DNA from: Sipunculus nudus
Lineage: Eukaryota; Annelida; Sipuncula; Golfingiida; Sipunculidae
Assembly: GCA_026874595.1 (NCBI GenBank)
Contig: CM049317.1
Coordinates: 45,904,401 to 45,968,400, forward strand
Reading direction: 5' to 3'
DNA length: 64,000 nt
Shown: positions 35,818 through 47,534 of the stretch, piece by piece
How the letters are laid out: the number at the start of each line of letters is the position of its first letter
Position numbering within the stretch: position 1 is the stretch's first letter
The notes under the pieces: generated by a model
Database searches by the model: none
What the model was told of the DNA's origin: nothing
Seen by the model: only the letters and a program-made list of their open reading frames with translations
Position numbers and translations under genes: made by a program

Positions 35818-36207
35818 CCCCCCCCCCCCTTCAAAACTGTTCAGTAGCCTATGAAACATTGCTATCCTATAGTTTATTCATTAATTAGTTGCATACGCCA
35901 ATTAATAATTTAAAGAACAAAACGGTTCAGGTAAAAAAAAAAACTGAGCTTGGAAAGACATATTTATAAGGAGTCCGCCCTGGTCCGCGTTTAGGGAGAT
36001 AGGTTATTTGAGGCAAGCTGCGGATCCATGCGCGGATCCGCGTTTAAGGAGATCCCGTTTACCCTGACTATTGTGTGAGCGATAATGAAGTATCATCCAG
36101 ACATCAAGGTCAGCTTTACTAACCTGGGTGGTACACTCTGAAAAGGCCCTGGGAAACTGTGTTATTGTCTTCCTAGCATTTGCTAAAGAACGTGTAGTTC
36201 TATCCAT
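31895..36207 (-). CDS. NDUFAF8: NADH:ubiquinone oxidoreductase complex I assembly factor 8 (twin CX9C protein)
   Basis: Three exons on the minus strand (36207-36124, 33941-33843, 31918-31895): 207 nt, 68 residues, stop TAA. All junctions are GT-AG and both introns are phase 0. Cys25 and Cys35 form the first CX9C pair and Cys47 and Cys57 the second. Family hallmarks AYGRC (here SYGRC) and CAKEFRAFQDC match human NDUFAF8, which is 74 residues. Known role: a small protein of the mitochondrial intermembrane/matrix system that stabilises NDUFAF5 during complex I assembly. It has no cleavable presequence; twin CX9C proteins usually fold by Mia40-dependent oxidation. The C-terminus is short and basic (MKKMKGR). 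Intron 1 holds a hAT-like element and intron 2 a dispersed repeat. The gene looks intact. Confidence 0.88.
32868..33526. repeat. about 0.65 kb dispersed repeat, copy 2
   Basis: Same order of blocks as 4452-5190, from GGTCATGACGCTCAGCTGA to AGCTCAGCTGTGCTAAAAAT, with two halves each carrying GGATATGGGTAACAGAGACC. It is in intron 2 of NDUFAF8. Confidence 0.8.
33843..33941 (-). CDS. NDUFAF8: NDUFAF8 exon 2
   Basis: 99 nt, phase 0 at both ends, acceptor GCTTCAG and donor GTGAGT on the minus strand. It encodes residues 29-61 with Cys35, Cys47 and Cys57 and the diagnostic SSYGRC and CAKEFRAFQDC segments. Confidence 0.9.
34137..35040. mobile_element. hAT-like non-autonomous transposon
   Basis: The ends TAGTGGTGGG (34145) and, inverted, TAGTGTTGGG (ending 35032) match in 9 of 10 bases and resemble hAT termini. 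The 8-bp flanks ATGGTAAG and ACGGTAAA match in 6 of 8, the duplication length typical of hAT. The 888-bp body has an open frame at 34618-34821 with no recognised transposase motif. It lies in intron 1 of NDUFAF8. Confidence 0.6.
35041..35773. other. NDUFAF8 intron 1, no further feature
   Basis: AT-rich, with an A run followed by a T run near 35206-35227. Nothing else recognised. Confidence 0.4.
35774..35829. repeat. (TA)n microsatellite followed by poly-C
   Basis: A TA run (35774-35811) is followed by a C run (about 35819-35829), within NDUFAF8 intron 1. Confidence 0.9.
36124..36207 (-). CDS. NDUFAF8: NDUFAF8 exon 1
   Basis: 84 nt, 28 codons, phase 0 donor CAG|GTTAGT on the minus strand. 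It starts MDRTTRSLANARKTITQF and carries Cys25. The ATG is the first in this frame, and the region upstream (36230-36300 on the plus strand) is CpG-richer, as expected for a housekeeping promoter. Confidence 0.8.
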
Positions 36208-36420
36208 TTTCTGTATATTTTAGTTGCGGATGTTTTCGCGACCGCAGGCCCGGCGAATTTTCTATCAGAGTTCACGAGCAAGGACATCTACCAATCTCTG
36301 ATTGGCAGAAACGTCTGTCACTTAACCAATCAGATGGGGGTTCCGTCAGTGGTTATTTTTAGATCAGCTGTTCCAACCGGGAACTGCATGTCAATATGTC
36401 GACATAATATTTATCAAATA
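36208..36420 (-). promoter_or_regulatory. probable NDUFAF8 promoter region
   Basis: A GC-richer stretch (GCGACCGCAGGCCCGGCG near 36236-36255) immediately upstream of the start codon on the minus strand. No TATA box is seen; a TATA-less housekeeping promoter is the expectation. This is inferred from position only. Confidence 0.35.
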
Positions 36421-36656
36421 TACAAACAATTAATTGAATATAACAATCTATAACAATATTTCATCAGAATCCGTCCAAGCACTTAATTACTAGCTGTGTA
36501 ACTTTCATCCCATCATCTCTATTTTCCCCATATTTTGCACTCCTTCACCCACACCTATAGCTTGTATCAATTAACTGCATGTTCTCTTGATCCTTATATA
36601 TGACGGTTGTTATCTTTTTCTTACTGTACAGCGCATAGCTCACTCACCATCCGAGC

Positions 36657-37103
36657 ATACTGTGGTTTCCTTTATGTTCGCGAGGGTTTTAATTTCGCGA
36701 TATTCGGGAATGGGAAATAATCGTGAAAATGACACCCACGGGAATAATTCAAGTTGGCCAATTGAGTATGTTCTTCTTATTAAGTGTAGCCAATACTTGA
36801 ATGGGAATAGGTTAGAACAGTGAGAAATCTTAATATAAATTACATCCATGCAGGTATAGGGAAAACTTTCCATTAAATTTGAACTTAAGAACCTGTGCTG
36901 TGTGTACGAGCCCATCGATCCTTATATGAGAAGAATATCACAAGCTCATGAATTATTCTCAATTTATAATACACACAGGAATGGCTTTACCAAAGATTTG
37001 ATGTATTTCCTGGTGAGATCGCGAAAATGAGACCCTCGCGAAGCATTAAAAATGGAGAAATCGCAAAATATCAGCCTCGCGAATATGAAGCCAACCACAG
37101 TAT
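36657..37103. mobile_element. CGCGAAA foldback element with about 50-bp arms
   Basis: The left arm ATACTGTGGTTTCCTTTATG, then TTCGCGAGG, is inverted at 37055-37103, ending CCACAGTAT. The arms carry repeated TCGCGA motifs. The right half matches the solo arm at 7870-7954. No target-site duplication was identified and there is no ORF of note. Confidence 0.7.
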
Positions 37104-37234
37104 ATATAAGCCCCGGAGAGCGGGAATGCTAGTAGGCCTGCCAGAAAGAGTCAGATTCAGAGATTCAGTATTCTCATATATATATTTTTACAAGACGATG
37201 ATTGTTTTATCTTAATTATATATTCGACGACAAG

Positions 37235-40200
37235 AGCTGAATGTCCTAGTGTTACACGAATGCCCTACCCCTGCTATTATCAATCCTTAGCAGAATCTAT
37301 GGCATTATTGCCAATGGAACCTCCCCTGGTTGCCATGCATGACGTCATAGGTACTGCATGTTCCCCCGGTAATACGTACACGGGTAGGGCATTCGTGAAA
37401 CACTACTAATGACTTACTGGTTCCCTGATCCTTTCACACAGCTGCATGTCCCACTGATTGTCCTACAGGTTCGATCCTAATCCTTTAACATTGGTAAATG
37501 TCCAACTGATTGTCCTACAGGTTCCCTAATCCTTTCACACAGCTGAATGTCCCACTGATTGTCCTACAGGTTCCCTAATCCTTTAACACAGCTGAATGTC
37601 CCACTGATTGTCCTACAGGTTCCCTAATCCTTTCACACAGCTAAATGTCTTACTGATTGTCCTACAGGTTCCCTGATCCTTTCACACAGCTAAATGTCGC
37701 ACTGATTGTCCTACAGGTTCCCTAATCCTTTCACACAGCTGGATGTCCCACTGATTGTATCACAGGTTCCCTGATCCTTTCACACAGCTAAATGTCCCAC
37801 TGATGTCCTACAAGTTCCCTGATCCTTTCACACAGCATGATGTCCCACTGATTGTCCTACAGGTTCGATCCTAATCCTTTCACATTGCTAAATGTCCCAC
37901 TGATTGTCCTACAGGTTCCCTAATCCTTTCACACAGCTGAATGTCCCACTGATTGTCCTACAAGTTCCCTAATCCTTTCACACAGCTAAATATCCCACTG
38001 ATTGTCCTACAGGTTCCCTAATCCTTTCACACAGCTTAATGTCCTACTGATTGTCCTTCAGGTTCCCTAATTCTTTCATATTGCTGAATGTCCCACTGAT
38101 TGTCCTACAGGTTCCCTAATCCTTTCACACAGCTGAATGTCCTACTGATTGTCCTACAGGTTCCCTGATCCTTTCACACAGCTAAATGTCCCACTGATTG
38201 TCCTACAGGTTTCCTAATCCTTTCACACAGCTGGATGTCCCACTGATTGTCCTACAGGTTCCCTTATCCTTTCACATTGCTGAATGTCCCACTGATTGTC
38301 CTACAGGTTACCTGGTCCTTTCACATTCGAATGTCCTACTGATTGTTCTACATGTTCCCTAATCCTTTCAAACAGCTAAATGTCCCACTGATTGTCCTAC
38401 ATGTTCCCTAATCCTTTCACACAGATGGATGTCCCACTGATTGTCCTACAGGTTCCCTAATCCTTTCACATTGCTGAATGTCCCACTGATTGTCCTACAG
38501 GTTCCCTAAAACTTTCACACAGCTGAATGTCCTACTGACTGTCCTACAGGTTCCCTAATCCTTTCGCATTGCTGAATGTCCCACTGATTGTCCTACAGGT
38601 TCCCTAATCCTTTCACACAGCTAAATGTCCCACTGATTGTCCTACAGGTTCCCTAATCCTTTCACACAGCTGAATGTCCTACTGATTGTCCTACAGGTTC
38701 CCTGATCCTTTCACACAGCTAAATGTCCCACTGATTGTCCTACAGGTTTCCTAATCCTTTCACACAGCTGGATGTCCCACTGATTGTCCTACAGGTTCCC
38801 TTATCCTTTCACATTGCTGAATGTCCCACTGATTGTCCTACAGGTTACCTGGTCCTTTCACATTCGAATGTCCTACTGATTGTTCTACATGTTCCCTAAT
38901 CCTTTCAAACAGCTAAATGTCCCACTGATTGTCCTACATGTTCCCTAATCCTTTCACACAGATGGATGTCCCACTGATTGTCCTACAGGTTCCCTAATCC
39001 TTTCACATTGCTGAATGTCCCACTGATTGTCCTAGAGGTTCCCTAAAACTTTCACACAGCTGAATGTCCTACTGACTGTCCTACAGGTTCCCTAATCCTT
39101 TCGCATTGCTGAATGTCCCACTGATTGTCCTACAGGTTCCCTAATCCTTTCACACAGCTAAATGTCCCACTGATTGTCCTACAGGTTTCCTAATCCTTTC
39201 ACACAGCTGGATGTCCCACTGATTGTCCTACAGGTTCCCTTATCCTTTCACATTGCTGAATGTCCCACTGATTGTCCTACAGGTTCCCTAATCCTTTCAC
39301 ACAGCTGAATGTCTTACTGATTGTCCTACAGGTTCCCTGATCCTTTCACACAGCTAAATGTCCCACTGATGTCCTACAAGTTCCCTGATCCTTTCACACA
39401 GCTGGATGTCCCACTGATTGTCCTACAGGTTCGATCCTAATCCTTTCACATTGCTAAATGTCCCACTGATTGTCCTACAGGTTCCCTAATCCTTTCACAC
39501 AGCTGAATGTCCCACTGATTGTCCTACAAGTTCCCTAATCCTTTCACACAGCTAAATGTCCCACTGATTGTCCTAGAGGTTCCCTAATCCTTTCACACAG
39601 ATGAATTTCCTACTGATTGTCCAACAGGTTCCCTGATCCTTTCACATTGCTAAATGTCCCACTGATTGTCCTACAGGTTCCCTAATCCTTTCACACAGCT
39701 GAATGTCCCACTGATTGTCCTACAAGTTCCCTAATCCTTTCACACAGCTAAATGTCCCACTGATTGTCCTAGAGGTTCCCTAATCCTTTCACACAGATGA
39801 ATTTCCTACTGATTGTCCAACAGGTTCCCTGATCCTTTCACATTGCTAAATGTCCCACTGATTGTCCTACAGGTTCCCTAATCCTTTCACACAGCTAAAT
39901 GTCCTATACTGATTGTCCTACAGGTTCCCTAATCCTTTCACATAGCAGGATGTCCCACTGATTGTCCTACTGGTTCCCTGATCCTTTAACAGAGCCGAAT
40001 GTCCCACTGATTGATTTACTAGTTCCCTGATCCTTTCACATAGCTGAATGTTCCACTGATTGTCCTACAGGTTCCCTGATCCTTTCACACAGCTGAATGT
40101 CCCACTAATTGTCTTACAGGTTACCTGGTCCTTTCACATTCGAATGTCCTACTGATTGTTCTACATGTTCCCTAATCCTTTCACACAGCTGAATGTCCTA

Positions 40201-43200
40201 CTGATTGTCCTACAGGTTCCCTGATCCTTTCACACAGCTAAATGTCCCACTGATTGTCCTACAGGTTCCCTAATCCTTTCACACAACTAAATGTCCCACT
40301 GATTGTACAACATGTTCCCTAATCCTTTCACACAGATGGATGTCCCACTGATTGTCCTACAGGTTCCCTAATCCTTTCACATTGCTGAATGTCCCACTGA
40401 TTGTCCTACAGGTTCCCTAAAACTTTCACACAGCTGAATGTCCTACTGACTGTCCTACAGGTTCCCTAATCCTTTCGCATTGCTAAATGTCCCACTGATT
40501 GTCCTACAGGTTCCCTAATCCTTTCACACAGCTGAATGTCCTACTGATTGTCCTACAGGTTCCCTGATCCTTTCACATGGCTGGATGTCCCACTGATTGT
40601 CCTACTGGTTCCCTGATCCTTTAACAGAGCCGAATGTCCCACTGATTGATTTACTGGTTCCCTGATCCTTTCACATAGCTGAATGTTCCACTGATTGTCC
40701 TACAGGTTCCCTGATCCTTTCACACAGCTGAATGTTCCACTAATTGTCTTACAGGTTCCCTGGTCCTTTCACATTCGAATGTCCTACTGATTGTCCTACA
40801 GGTTCCCTGATCCTTTCACACAGCTGAATGTCCCACTGATTGATTGACTGGTTGCCTTATCTTTTCACACAGCTGAATGTCCCACTGATTGTCCTACAGG
40901 TTCCCTAATCCTTTCACACAGCTAAATGTCCTTATGATTGTCCTACAGGTTCCCTGATCCTTTCACACAGCTGAATGTCCCACTAATTGTCTTACAGGTT
41001 CCCTGGTCCTTTCACATTCGAATGTCCTACTGATTGTCCTACAGGTTCCCTGATCCTTTCACACAGCTGAATGTCCCACTGATTGATTGACTGGTTACTT
41101 ATCCTTTCACACAGCTAAATGTCCCACTGATTGTCCTATAGGTTCCCTAATCCTTTCACACAGCTGAATGTCCTACTGATTGTCCTACAGGTTCCCTGAT
41201 CCTTTCACAAGGCTGGATGTCCCACTGATTGTCCTACTGGTTCCCTGATCTTTTTACAGAGCCGAATGTCCCACTGATTGTCCTACTGGTTCCCTGATCC
41301 TTTCACATAGCTAAATGTCCCACTGATTGTCCTAGAGGTTCCCTAATCCTTTCACACAGATGAATTTCCTACTGATTGTCCAACAGGTTCTCTGATCCTT
41401 TCACATTGCTAAATGTCCCACTGATTGTCCTACAGGTTCCCTAATCCTTTCACACAGCTGAATGTCCCACTGATTGTCCTACAAGTTCCCTAATCCTTTC
41501 ACACAGCTAAATGTCCCACTGATTGTCCTATAGGTTCCCTAATCCTTTCACACAGCTGAATGTCCTACTGATTGTCCTACAGGTTCCCTGATCCTTTCAC
41601 AAGGCTGGATGTCCCACTGATTGTCCTACTGGTTCCCTGATCTTTTAACAGAGCCGTATGTCCCACTGATTGTCCTACTGGTTCCCTGATCCTTTCACAT
41701 AGCTGAATGTTCCACTGATTGTCCTACAGGTTCCCTAATCCTTTCACACAGCTGAATGTCCCACTGATTGTCCTACAAGTTCCCTAATCCTTTCACACAG
41801 CTAAATGTCCCACTGATTGTCCTAGATGTTCCCTAATCCTTTCACACAGATGAATTTCCTACTGATTGTCCAACAGGTTCCCTGATCCTTTCACATTGCT
41901 AAATGTCCCACTGATTGTCCTACAGGTTCCCTAATCCTTTCACACAGCTGAATGTCCCACTGATTGTCCTACAAGTTCCCTAATCCTTTCACACAGCTAA
42001 ATGTCCCACTGATTGTCCTAGAGGTTCCCTAATCCTTTCACACAGATGAATTTCCTACTGATTGTCCAACAGGTTCCCTGATCCTTTCACATTGCTAAAT
42101 GTCCCACTGATTGTCCTACAGGTTCCCTAATCCTTTCACACAGCTGAATGTCCTATACTGATTGTCCTACAGGTTCCCTAATCCTTTCACATAGCAGGAT
42201 GTCCCACTGATTGTCCTACTGGTTCCCTGATCCTTTAACAGAGCCGAATGTCCCACTGATTGATTTACTAGTTCCCTGATCCTTTCACATAGCTGAATGT
42301 TCCACTGATTGTCCTACAGGTTCCCTGATCCTTTCACACAGCTGAATGTCCCACTAATTGTCTTACAGGTTACCTGGTCCTTTCACATTCGAATGTCCTA
42401 CTGATTGTTCTACATGTTCCCTAATCCTTTCACACAGCTGAATGTCCTACTGATTGTCCTACAGGTTCCCTGATCCTTTCACACAGCTAAATGTCCCACT
42501 GATTGTCCTACAGGTTCCCTAATCCTTTCACACAACTAAATGTCCCACTGATTGTCCTACATGTTCCCTAATCCTTTCACACAGATGGATGTCCCACTGA
42601 TTGTCCTACAGGTTCCCTAATCCTTTCACATTGCTGAATGTCCCACTGATTGTCCTACAGGTTCCCTAAAACTTTCACACAGCTGAATGTCCTACTGACT
42701 GTCCTACAGGTTCCCTAATCCTTTCGCATTGCTAAATGTCCCACTGATTGTCCTACAGGTTCCCTAATCCTTTCACACAGCTGAATGTCCTACTGATTGT
42801 CCTACAGGTTCCCTGATCCTTTCACATGGCTGGATGTCCCACTGATTGTCCTACTGGTTCCCTGATCCTTTAACAGAGCCGAATGTCCCACTGATTGATT
42901 TACTGGTTCCCTGATCCTTTCACATAGCTGAATGTTCCACTGATTGTCCTACAGGTTCCCTGATCCTTTCACACAGCTGAATGTTCCACTAATTGTCTTA
43001 CAGGTTCCCTGGTCCTTTCACATTCGAATGTCCTACTGATTGTCCTACAGGTTCCCTGATCCTTTCACACAGCTGAATGTCCCACTGATTGATTGACTGG
43101 TTGCCTTATCTTTTCACACAGCTGAATGTCCCACTGATTGTCCTACAGGTTCCCTAATCCTTTCACACAGCTAAATGTCCTTATGATTGTCCTACAGGTT

Positions 43201-44035
43201 CCCTGATCCTTTCACACAGCTGAATGTCCCACTAATTGTCTTACAGGTTCCCTGGTCCTTTCACATTCGAATGTCCTACTGATTGTCCTACAGGTTCCCT
43301 GATCCTTTCACACAGCTGAATGTCCCACTGATTGATTGACTGGTTACTTATCCTTTCACACAGCTAAATGTCCCACTGATTGTCACATAGGTTCCCTAAT
43401 CCTTTCACACAGCTGAATGTCCTACTGATTGTCCTACAGGTTCCCTGATCCTTTCACAAGGCTGGATGTCCCACTGATTGTCCTTCTGGTTCCCTGATCT
43501 TTTAACAGAGCCGAATGTCCCACTGATTGTCCTACTGGTTCCCTGATCCTTTCACATAGCTGAATGTTCCACTGATTGTCCTACAGGTTCCCTAATCCTT
43601 TCACACAGCTGAATGTCCTACTGATTGTCCTACAGGTTCCCTAATCCTTTCACACAGCTGAATGTCCTATACTGATTGTCCTACAGGTTCCCTAATCCTT
43701 TCACACAGCTGAATGTCCCACTGATTGTCCTACAGGTTCCCTAATCTTTTCACACAGCTGAATGTCCTACTGATTGTCCTACAGGTTCCCTAATCCTTTC
43801 ACACAGCTGAATGTCCCACTGATTGTTTGGTTCCCTGATCCTTTCACTCTGAATATCCCTCTGGTTGTCCTGGCGGTTGGCTTATTCTTTTGCACAGCTG
43901 AATTTCCCATCGATTGTCATACTGGTTCTCTGATCCCAATTCATACCGGCAGCTGAATGTCCTACTGGTTCCCTGATCCTTTCACACAGCTATATTCCCA
44001 TTGATTGTCCTACAGGTTCCCTGATTTTTTCTTCA
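37235..44035. repeat. satellite array of 49-bp monomers, about 135 copies
   Basis: Monomer TTCCCTAATCCTTTCACACA, then GCTGAATGTCCCACTGATTG, then TCCTACAGG (49 bp). The array spans about 6.8 kb, less one 155-bp MITE at its left edge. Variant monomers (CACATTGC, GAGCCGAATG, GATTGATTGACTGG, CATTCGAATG) recur in fixed order, giving higher-order repeats with a 537-bp step (about 38090-39120) and a 2249-bp step (about 39480-41316 versus 41729-43565). Monomers become irregular after about 43830. 49 is not a multiple of 3, so there are no long open frames. Confidence 0.95.
37247..37405. mobile_element. 155-bp Tc1/mariner-type MITE inserted in the satellite
   Basis: Ends at 37249-37270 and 37382-37403 are 22-bp inverted repeats with one mismatch (GTGTTACACGAATGCCC). 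TA is duplicated on both sides (37247-37248, 37404-37405). Removing the element joins AGCTGAATGTCCTA to CTAATGACTTACTGGTTCCC, which is a satellite monomer, so the insertion site is the satellite itself. Confidence 0.85.
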
Positions 44036-44339
44036 GGTTATCATTTAAGCATATCTTTTTATTCTTTTTTATATCACCCTTACACTAGAAAGGGTACATT
44101 CTTATTTTGCATATTTATACTTTTCTAACAAAGACTTCAAGTCATGTAAGTATAAAAAAGAGATATTTCTTTTATTTACAGCTGTTGAATTAAGTAGAAT
44201 AAATACTATAAATACTGACTGTATGCTACCAAGGGAGACATTTGGATATTTTTATAGGGCAGTATTGTCCATTGAGGCATCACATATAAATTTATAAAAA
44301 CAAACTTCAGGGTATTAACGACGCAACACCACAGTATGG

Positions 44340-46150
44340 GATTCCATCAATAAGTAAATAACTATGGCCTTTTCTAACAGAGCTGGTATATTTCTGTTAT
44401 TTATTACTAAGTCCTTATTTAACAGAGCTGGTATAATTCTGTTATTAATAACTAAGGCCTTATCTGACAGAGCTGGTAAAATTCTGTTATTAATTACTAA
44501 GGCCTTCTCTAACAGAGTTGATATATTTTTTTTATTAATTACTAAGGCATTATCTAACACAGTTGGTATAATTCTGTTATTGATAACTAAGGCCTTATCT
44601 GACAGAGCTGGTAAAATTCTGTTATTGAAAACTAAGGCCTTCTCTAACAGAGTTGGTATATTTTCTGTTATAAATTACTAGAGCCTTCTCTAACAGAGCT
44701 GGTCTAATTCTGTTATTAATTACTAAGTCCCCCTCTTACAGAGCTGGTATATTTCTGCTATTAATTACTATAGGGCCTTATCTAACAGAGCTGGTATATT
44801 TCTGTTAATCCTTACTTAGGCCTTATCTAACAGAATTGGTAAATTTCTTTCATTAATTATTAAAGCTTTATCTAACACAGTTGGTATATTTCTGTAAATT
44901 ATTACTCAGGCCTTATTTAACAGAGTTGGTAAATTTCTGTCATTAATTACTAAGGCCTAATCTAACAGAGCTGGTTAATTTCTGTTATTAATTTCTAAGG
45001 CATTATCTAACACAGTTGATATATTTCTATAATGAATTACTAAGATCTTGTCAAATACAGTCGGTATATTTCTATTATAATTACTGAGGCTTATCTTGTA
45101 CAATTGTTATATTTGTATTATATATATTACTTTGGTAAATTTCTGTCATAAATTTCTGAGACCTTATCTAACCCATTTTGTATATTTTTATTTAAATTAA
45201 TACGGCCTTATCTAACACAGTTGCTATATTTCTATTATAAATTACTATTACAGCTTGTACATTTCTACCGTAATTTTTACTCCTGTTGTTTTCGGTCTAA
45301 AACTAAGGCGTTATCTAACAGAGCAGGTATATTTCTGTTATTAATTACTAAGGCATTATCTAACACAGTTGGTTTTCTTCTATAATGAATTACTAAGATC
45401 TTGTCAAATACAGTCGGTATATTTCTATTATAATTACTAAGGCTTATCTTATACAGTTGTTATATTTGTATTATATATATTACTTTGGTATATATTTCTT
45501 TCATAAATTTCTGAGACCTTATCTCATCCATTTTGGTAATTTCTACTTTAACCCTTTACTGTTTACATTTATTTTAGATTTCCGACAAATTCTGACACTA
45601 TTTATATTTACAGTAACAGCCATATCTTTTCAAGCTTTTTTTGTATCTTGATCAAATTTTCAACAGTTCCCACTAAGAGGGTTTGCTGAAGATTATTGAA
45701 AATCATTGAAACTTAGAAATAATATGCAAAATTTTTGTCCTGAAAGAATCTATACATATCATGGCATTCTAGTTGCCCATTTAGAGTGCTCTTTAGTGGC
45801 TTGTTAACAGTAAAGGGTTAATTACGAGGGCCTTATCTAACACAGTTGGTATATTTCTATTATAAATTACTAAGGCTTATCTATTACAGCTTGTATATTT
45901 CTACCGTAATTTGACTCCTAATGTTTTCGGTCCCAAGCCTTATTTTATACAGTTGGTATATTTCTATTTTGATTACCAGGGCCTTATCGAATACAGTGTC
46001 AGTTTATATATTTCTATTATAAATTACCAAGGCATTATCTAATCCAGTTGCTATGTTTCTTTAATATTAAAGACTTAGACCTTATATAAAACAGTTGATA
46101 TGTTTCTATATTTTTTATAAACTAAGGCTTTATTGAATACTAATTTAATA
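44340..46150. repeat. 45-bp AT-rich minisatellite, about 33 copies, decaying rightward
   Basis: Unit AGGCCTTATCTAACAGAGCT, then GGTATATTTCTGTTATTAAT, then TACTA. The left part keeps open frames on both strands (44364-44681 + and 44315-44560 -) because 45 is a multiple of 3. The right part is diverged and has a MITE inserted at 45552-45817. Confidence 0.85.
45548..45821. mobile_element. piggyBac-type MITE inserted in the 45-bp array
   Basis: 266 bp between two TTAA sites (45548-45551 and 45818-45821). Ends CCCTTTACTGTTTAC and, inverted, CCCTTTACTGTTAAC. TTAA duplication plus CCC termini are the piggyBac signature. Joining the flanks through one TTAA restores a 45-bp array unit. No transposase. 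Confidence 0.8.
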
Positions 46151-46396
46151 TTCCTATTGTAATTGACTCCTGTTGTTTTCGGTCAAAATCGGTCAAGCGT
46201 TCATTTTATACATCTCTTTATTCCTTATAATTAACACGAATGAATTACCCGGCCATGACCTTATTTATTCTGTACATCTGTTTTTTTCTGTTTTGTCCGC
46301 CAGTTTTTAAAATCAGCATAAATACATGAACATATTGTCATTTTCTGCCTTACCTAGAATTTTGGCTATTCTTTAGATGATTTCCACATGTTCTCC

Positions 46397-46441
46397 TGTC
46401 TGTCTGTCTGTCTGTCTAGCTGTCTGCATGTCTGTCTGTCT
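46397..46441. repeat. (CTGT)n microsatellite
   Basis: CTGTCTGTCTGTCTGTCTGT with two interruptions. A similar CTGT/CT run lies at 47261-47312. Confidence 0.9.
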
Positions 46442-46753
46442 AATTTCAACATCCTGCAAGCACTCATCCTCTTTCTGGTCGTCTAGTACACATGTCAAAC
46501 TGATTTTAAAAAATAAACGTATGCTCTCCAAGTAAACGTTTTATGTAAACCTGATCGAGAGTAAACAAAGACAAGAAATGCGATTTGTCTTATATTCCTA
46601 AAACGTTACGGGTTTGACCACCAGGAATACGTATAGCTAGCTGATTGGTCTTATCCTTGTGGCGGCTATTACGGGACCCCCTTACAAGTACTGGAAGTAT
46701 TCTACAAAGCTACAAACTATAAAATAGTACAGCACTTTCAGGACCGCGGGAGT

Positions 46754-46900
46754 ATGGCGTCAGAGACACTCGAGGTCGGTTTGGGACGCACGGCTGACGG
46801 CCACCATACGCCCAAAGGAATTCGGAAGGGGACTCCCATTACAGTCGCAGACCAGCGCCGGTTATCTCAAGAGGATACACATTACCTTTGTACGATATGA
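46754..46900 (+). CDS. possible short ORF or first exon, 48 residues
   Basis: The ATG is in GAGTATGGCG and opens 48 codons ending TGA at 46898. The stretch is GC-richer than its surroundings and begins MASETLEVGLGRTADGHHTP. I recognise no family. It could be a first exon, a small peptide or chance; the following 600 bp show no obvious partner exon. Confidence 0.2.
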   Translation: MASETLEVGLGRTADGHHTPKGIRKGTPITVADQRRLSQEDTHYLCTI

Positions 46901-47247
46901 CCACATGCAGACCTCACAAATAAAAATATTTAAAAAAAACAAAGTCAAGCAATATATCCTGATTTTTGTATTATTAATTGTAAAATAATGTAAAAAGTTG
47001 ATTTAACTTTATGTGGATGCATAAAATCTTAAATACCACATAATTCCTATGGGACGCTCCAAAATTTTGACCCAAGAGTCCCGGATCCTCCAAAAATTTG
47101 GCATATTGAAAGCTTTGTATAATATATTCATTTCAATTATACTGTGGATTTTTTATTAGATTTCCAGTTACTGTATATTTGATTTGTAATGCAAGACTTA
47201 TTTTTAAAGCATGTTTAATTATATAGTTGGTACATGTGTTTTTATTC

Positions 47248-47260
<13 letters not shown>

Positions 47261-47282
<22 letters not shown>

Positions 47283-47312
47283 GTTTCTCTGTCTGTCTCT
47301 GTCTCTCTCTCA
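47261..47312. repeat. (CTGT)n / (CT)n microsatellite
   Basis: CTGT run followed by CT and mixed CTGT/CT units. Confidence 0.9.
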
Positions 47313-47534
47313 TGGAACTGTATTTTACATCGTGGACGAGGATATAGTGTGCCATAGACATACTTTAATTGAGTAATATGACGCGCTGATCATCCGAGAT
47401 ATTAATGCCGTATTACTATAGAATGCACCGATGTACTACTATGCAGATATACCACCAGACAACCTTCACAGTCACTTAATATCACTTTTTTAATGCCAGA
47501 CTATTAAATGCTGATATAATTAGAAATCTAATGA

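Noticed and set aside
37235-44035. CRISPR array or repeat-encoded protein
   Set aside because: Monomers abut without spacers, and the 49-bp period breaks reading frames. It is a satellite.
44315-44681. Proteins encoded by the 45-bp array on both strands
   Set aside because: Open frames follow from a period divisible by three; no start context, splice or domain evidence.
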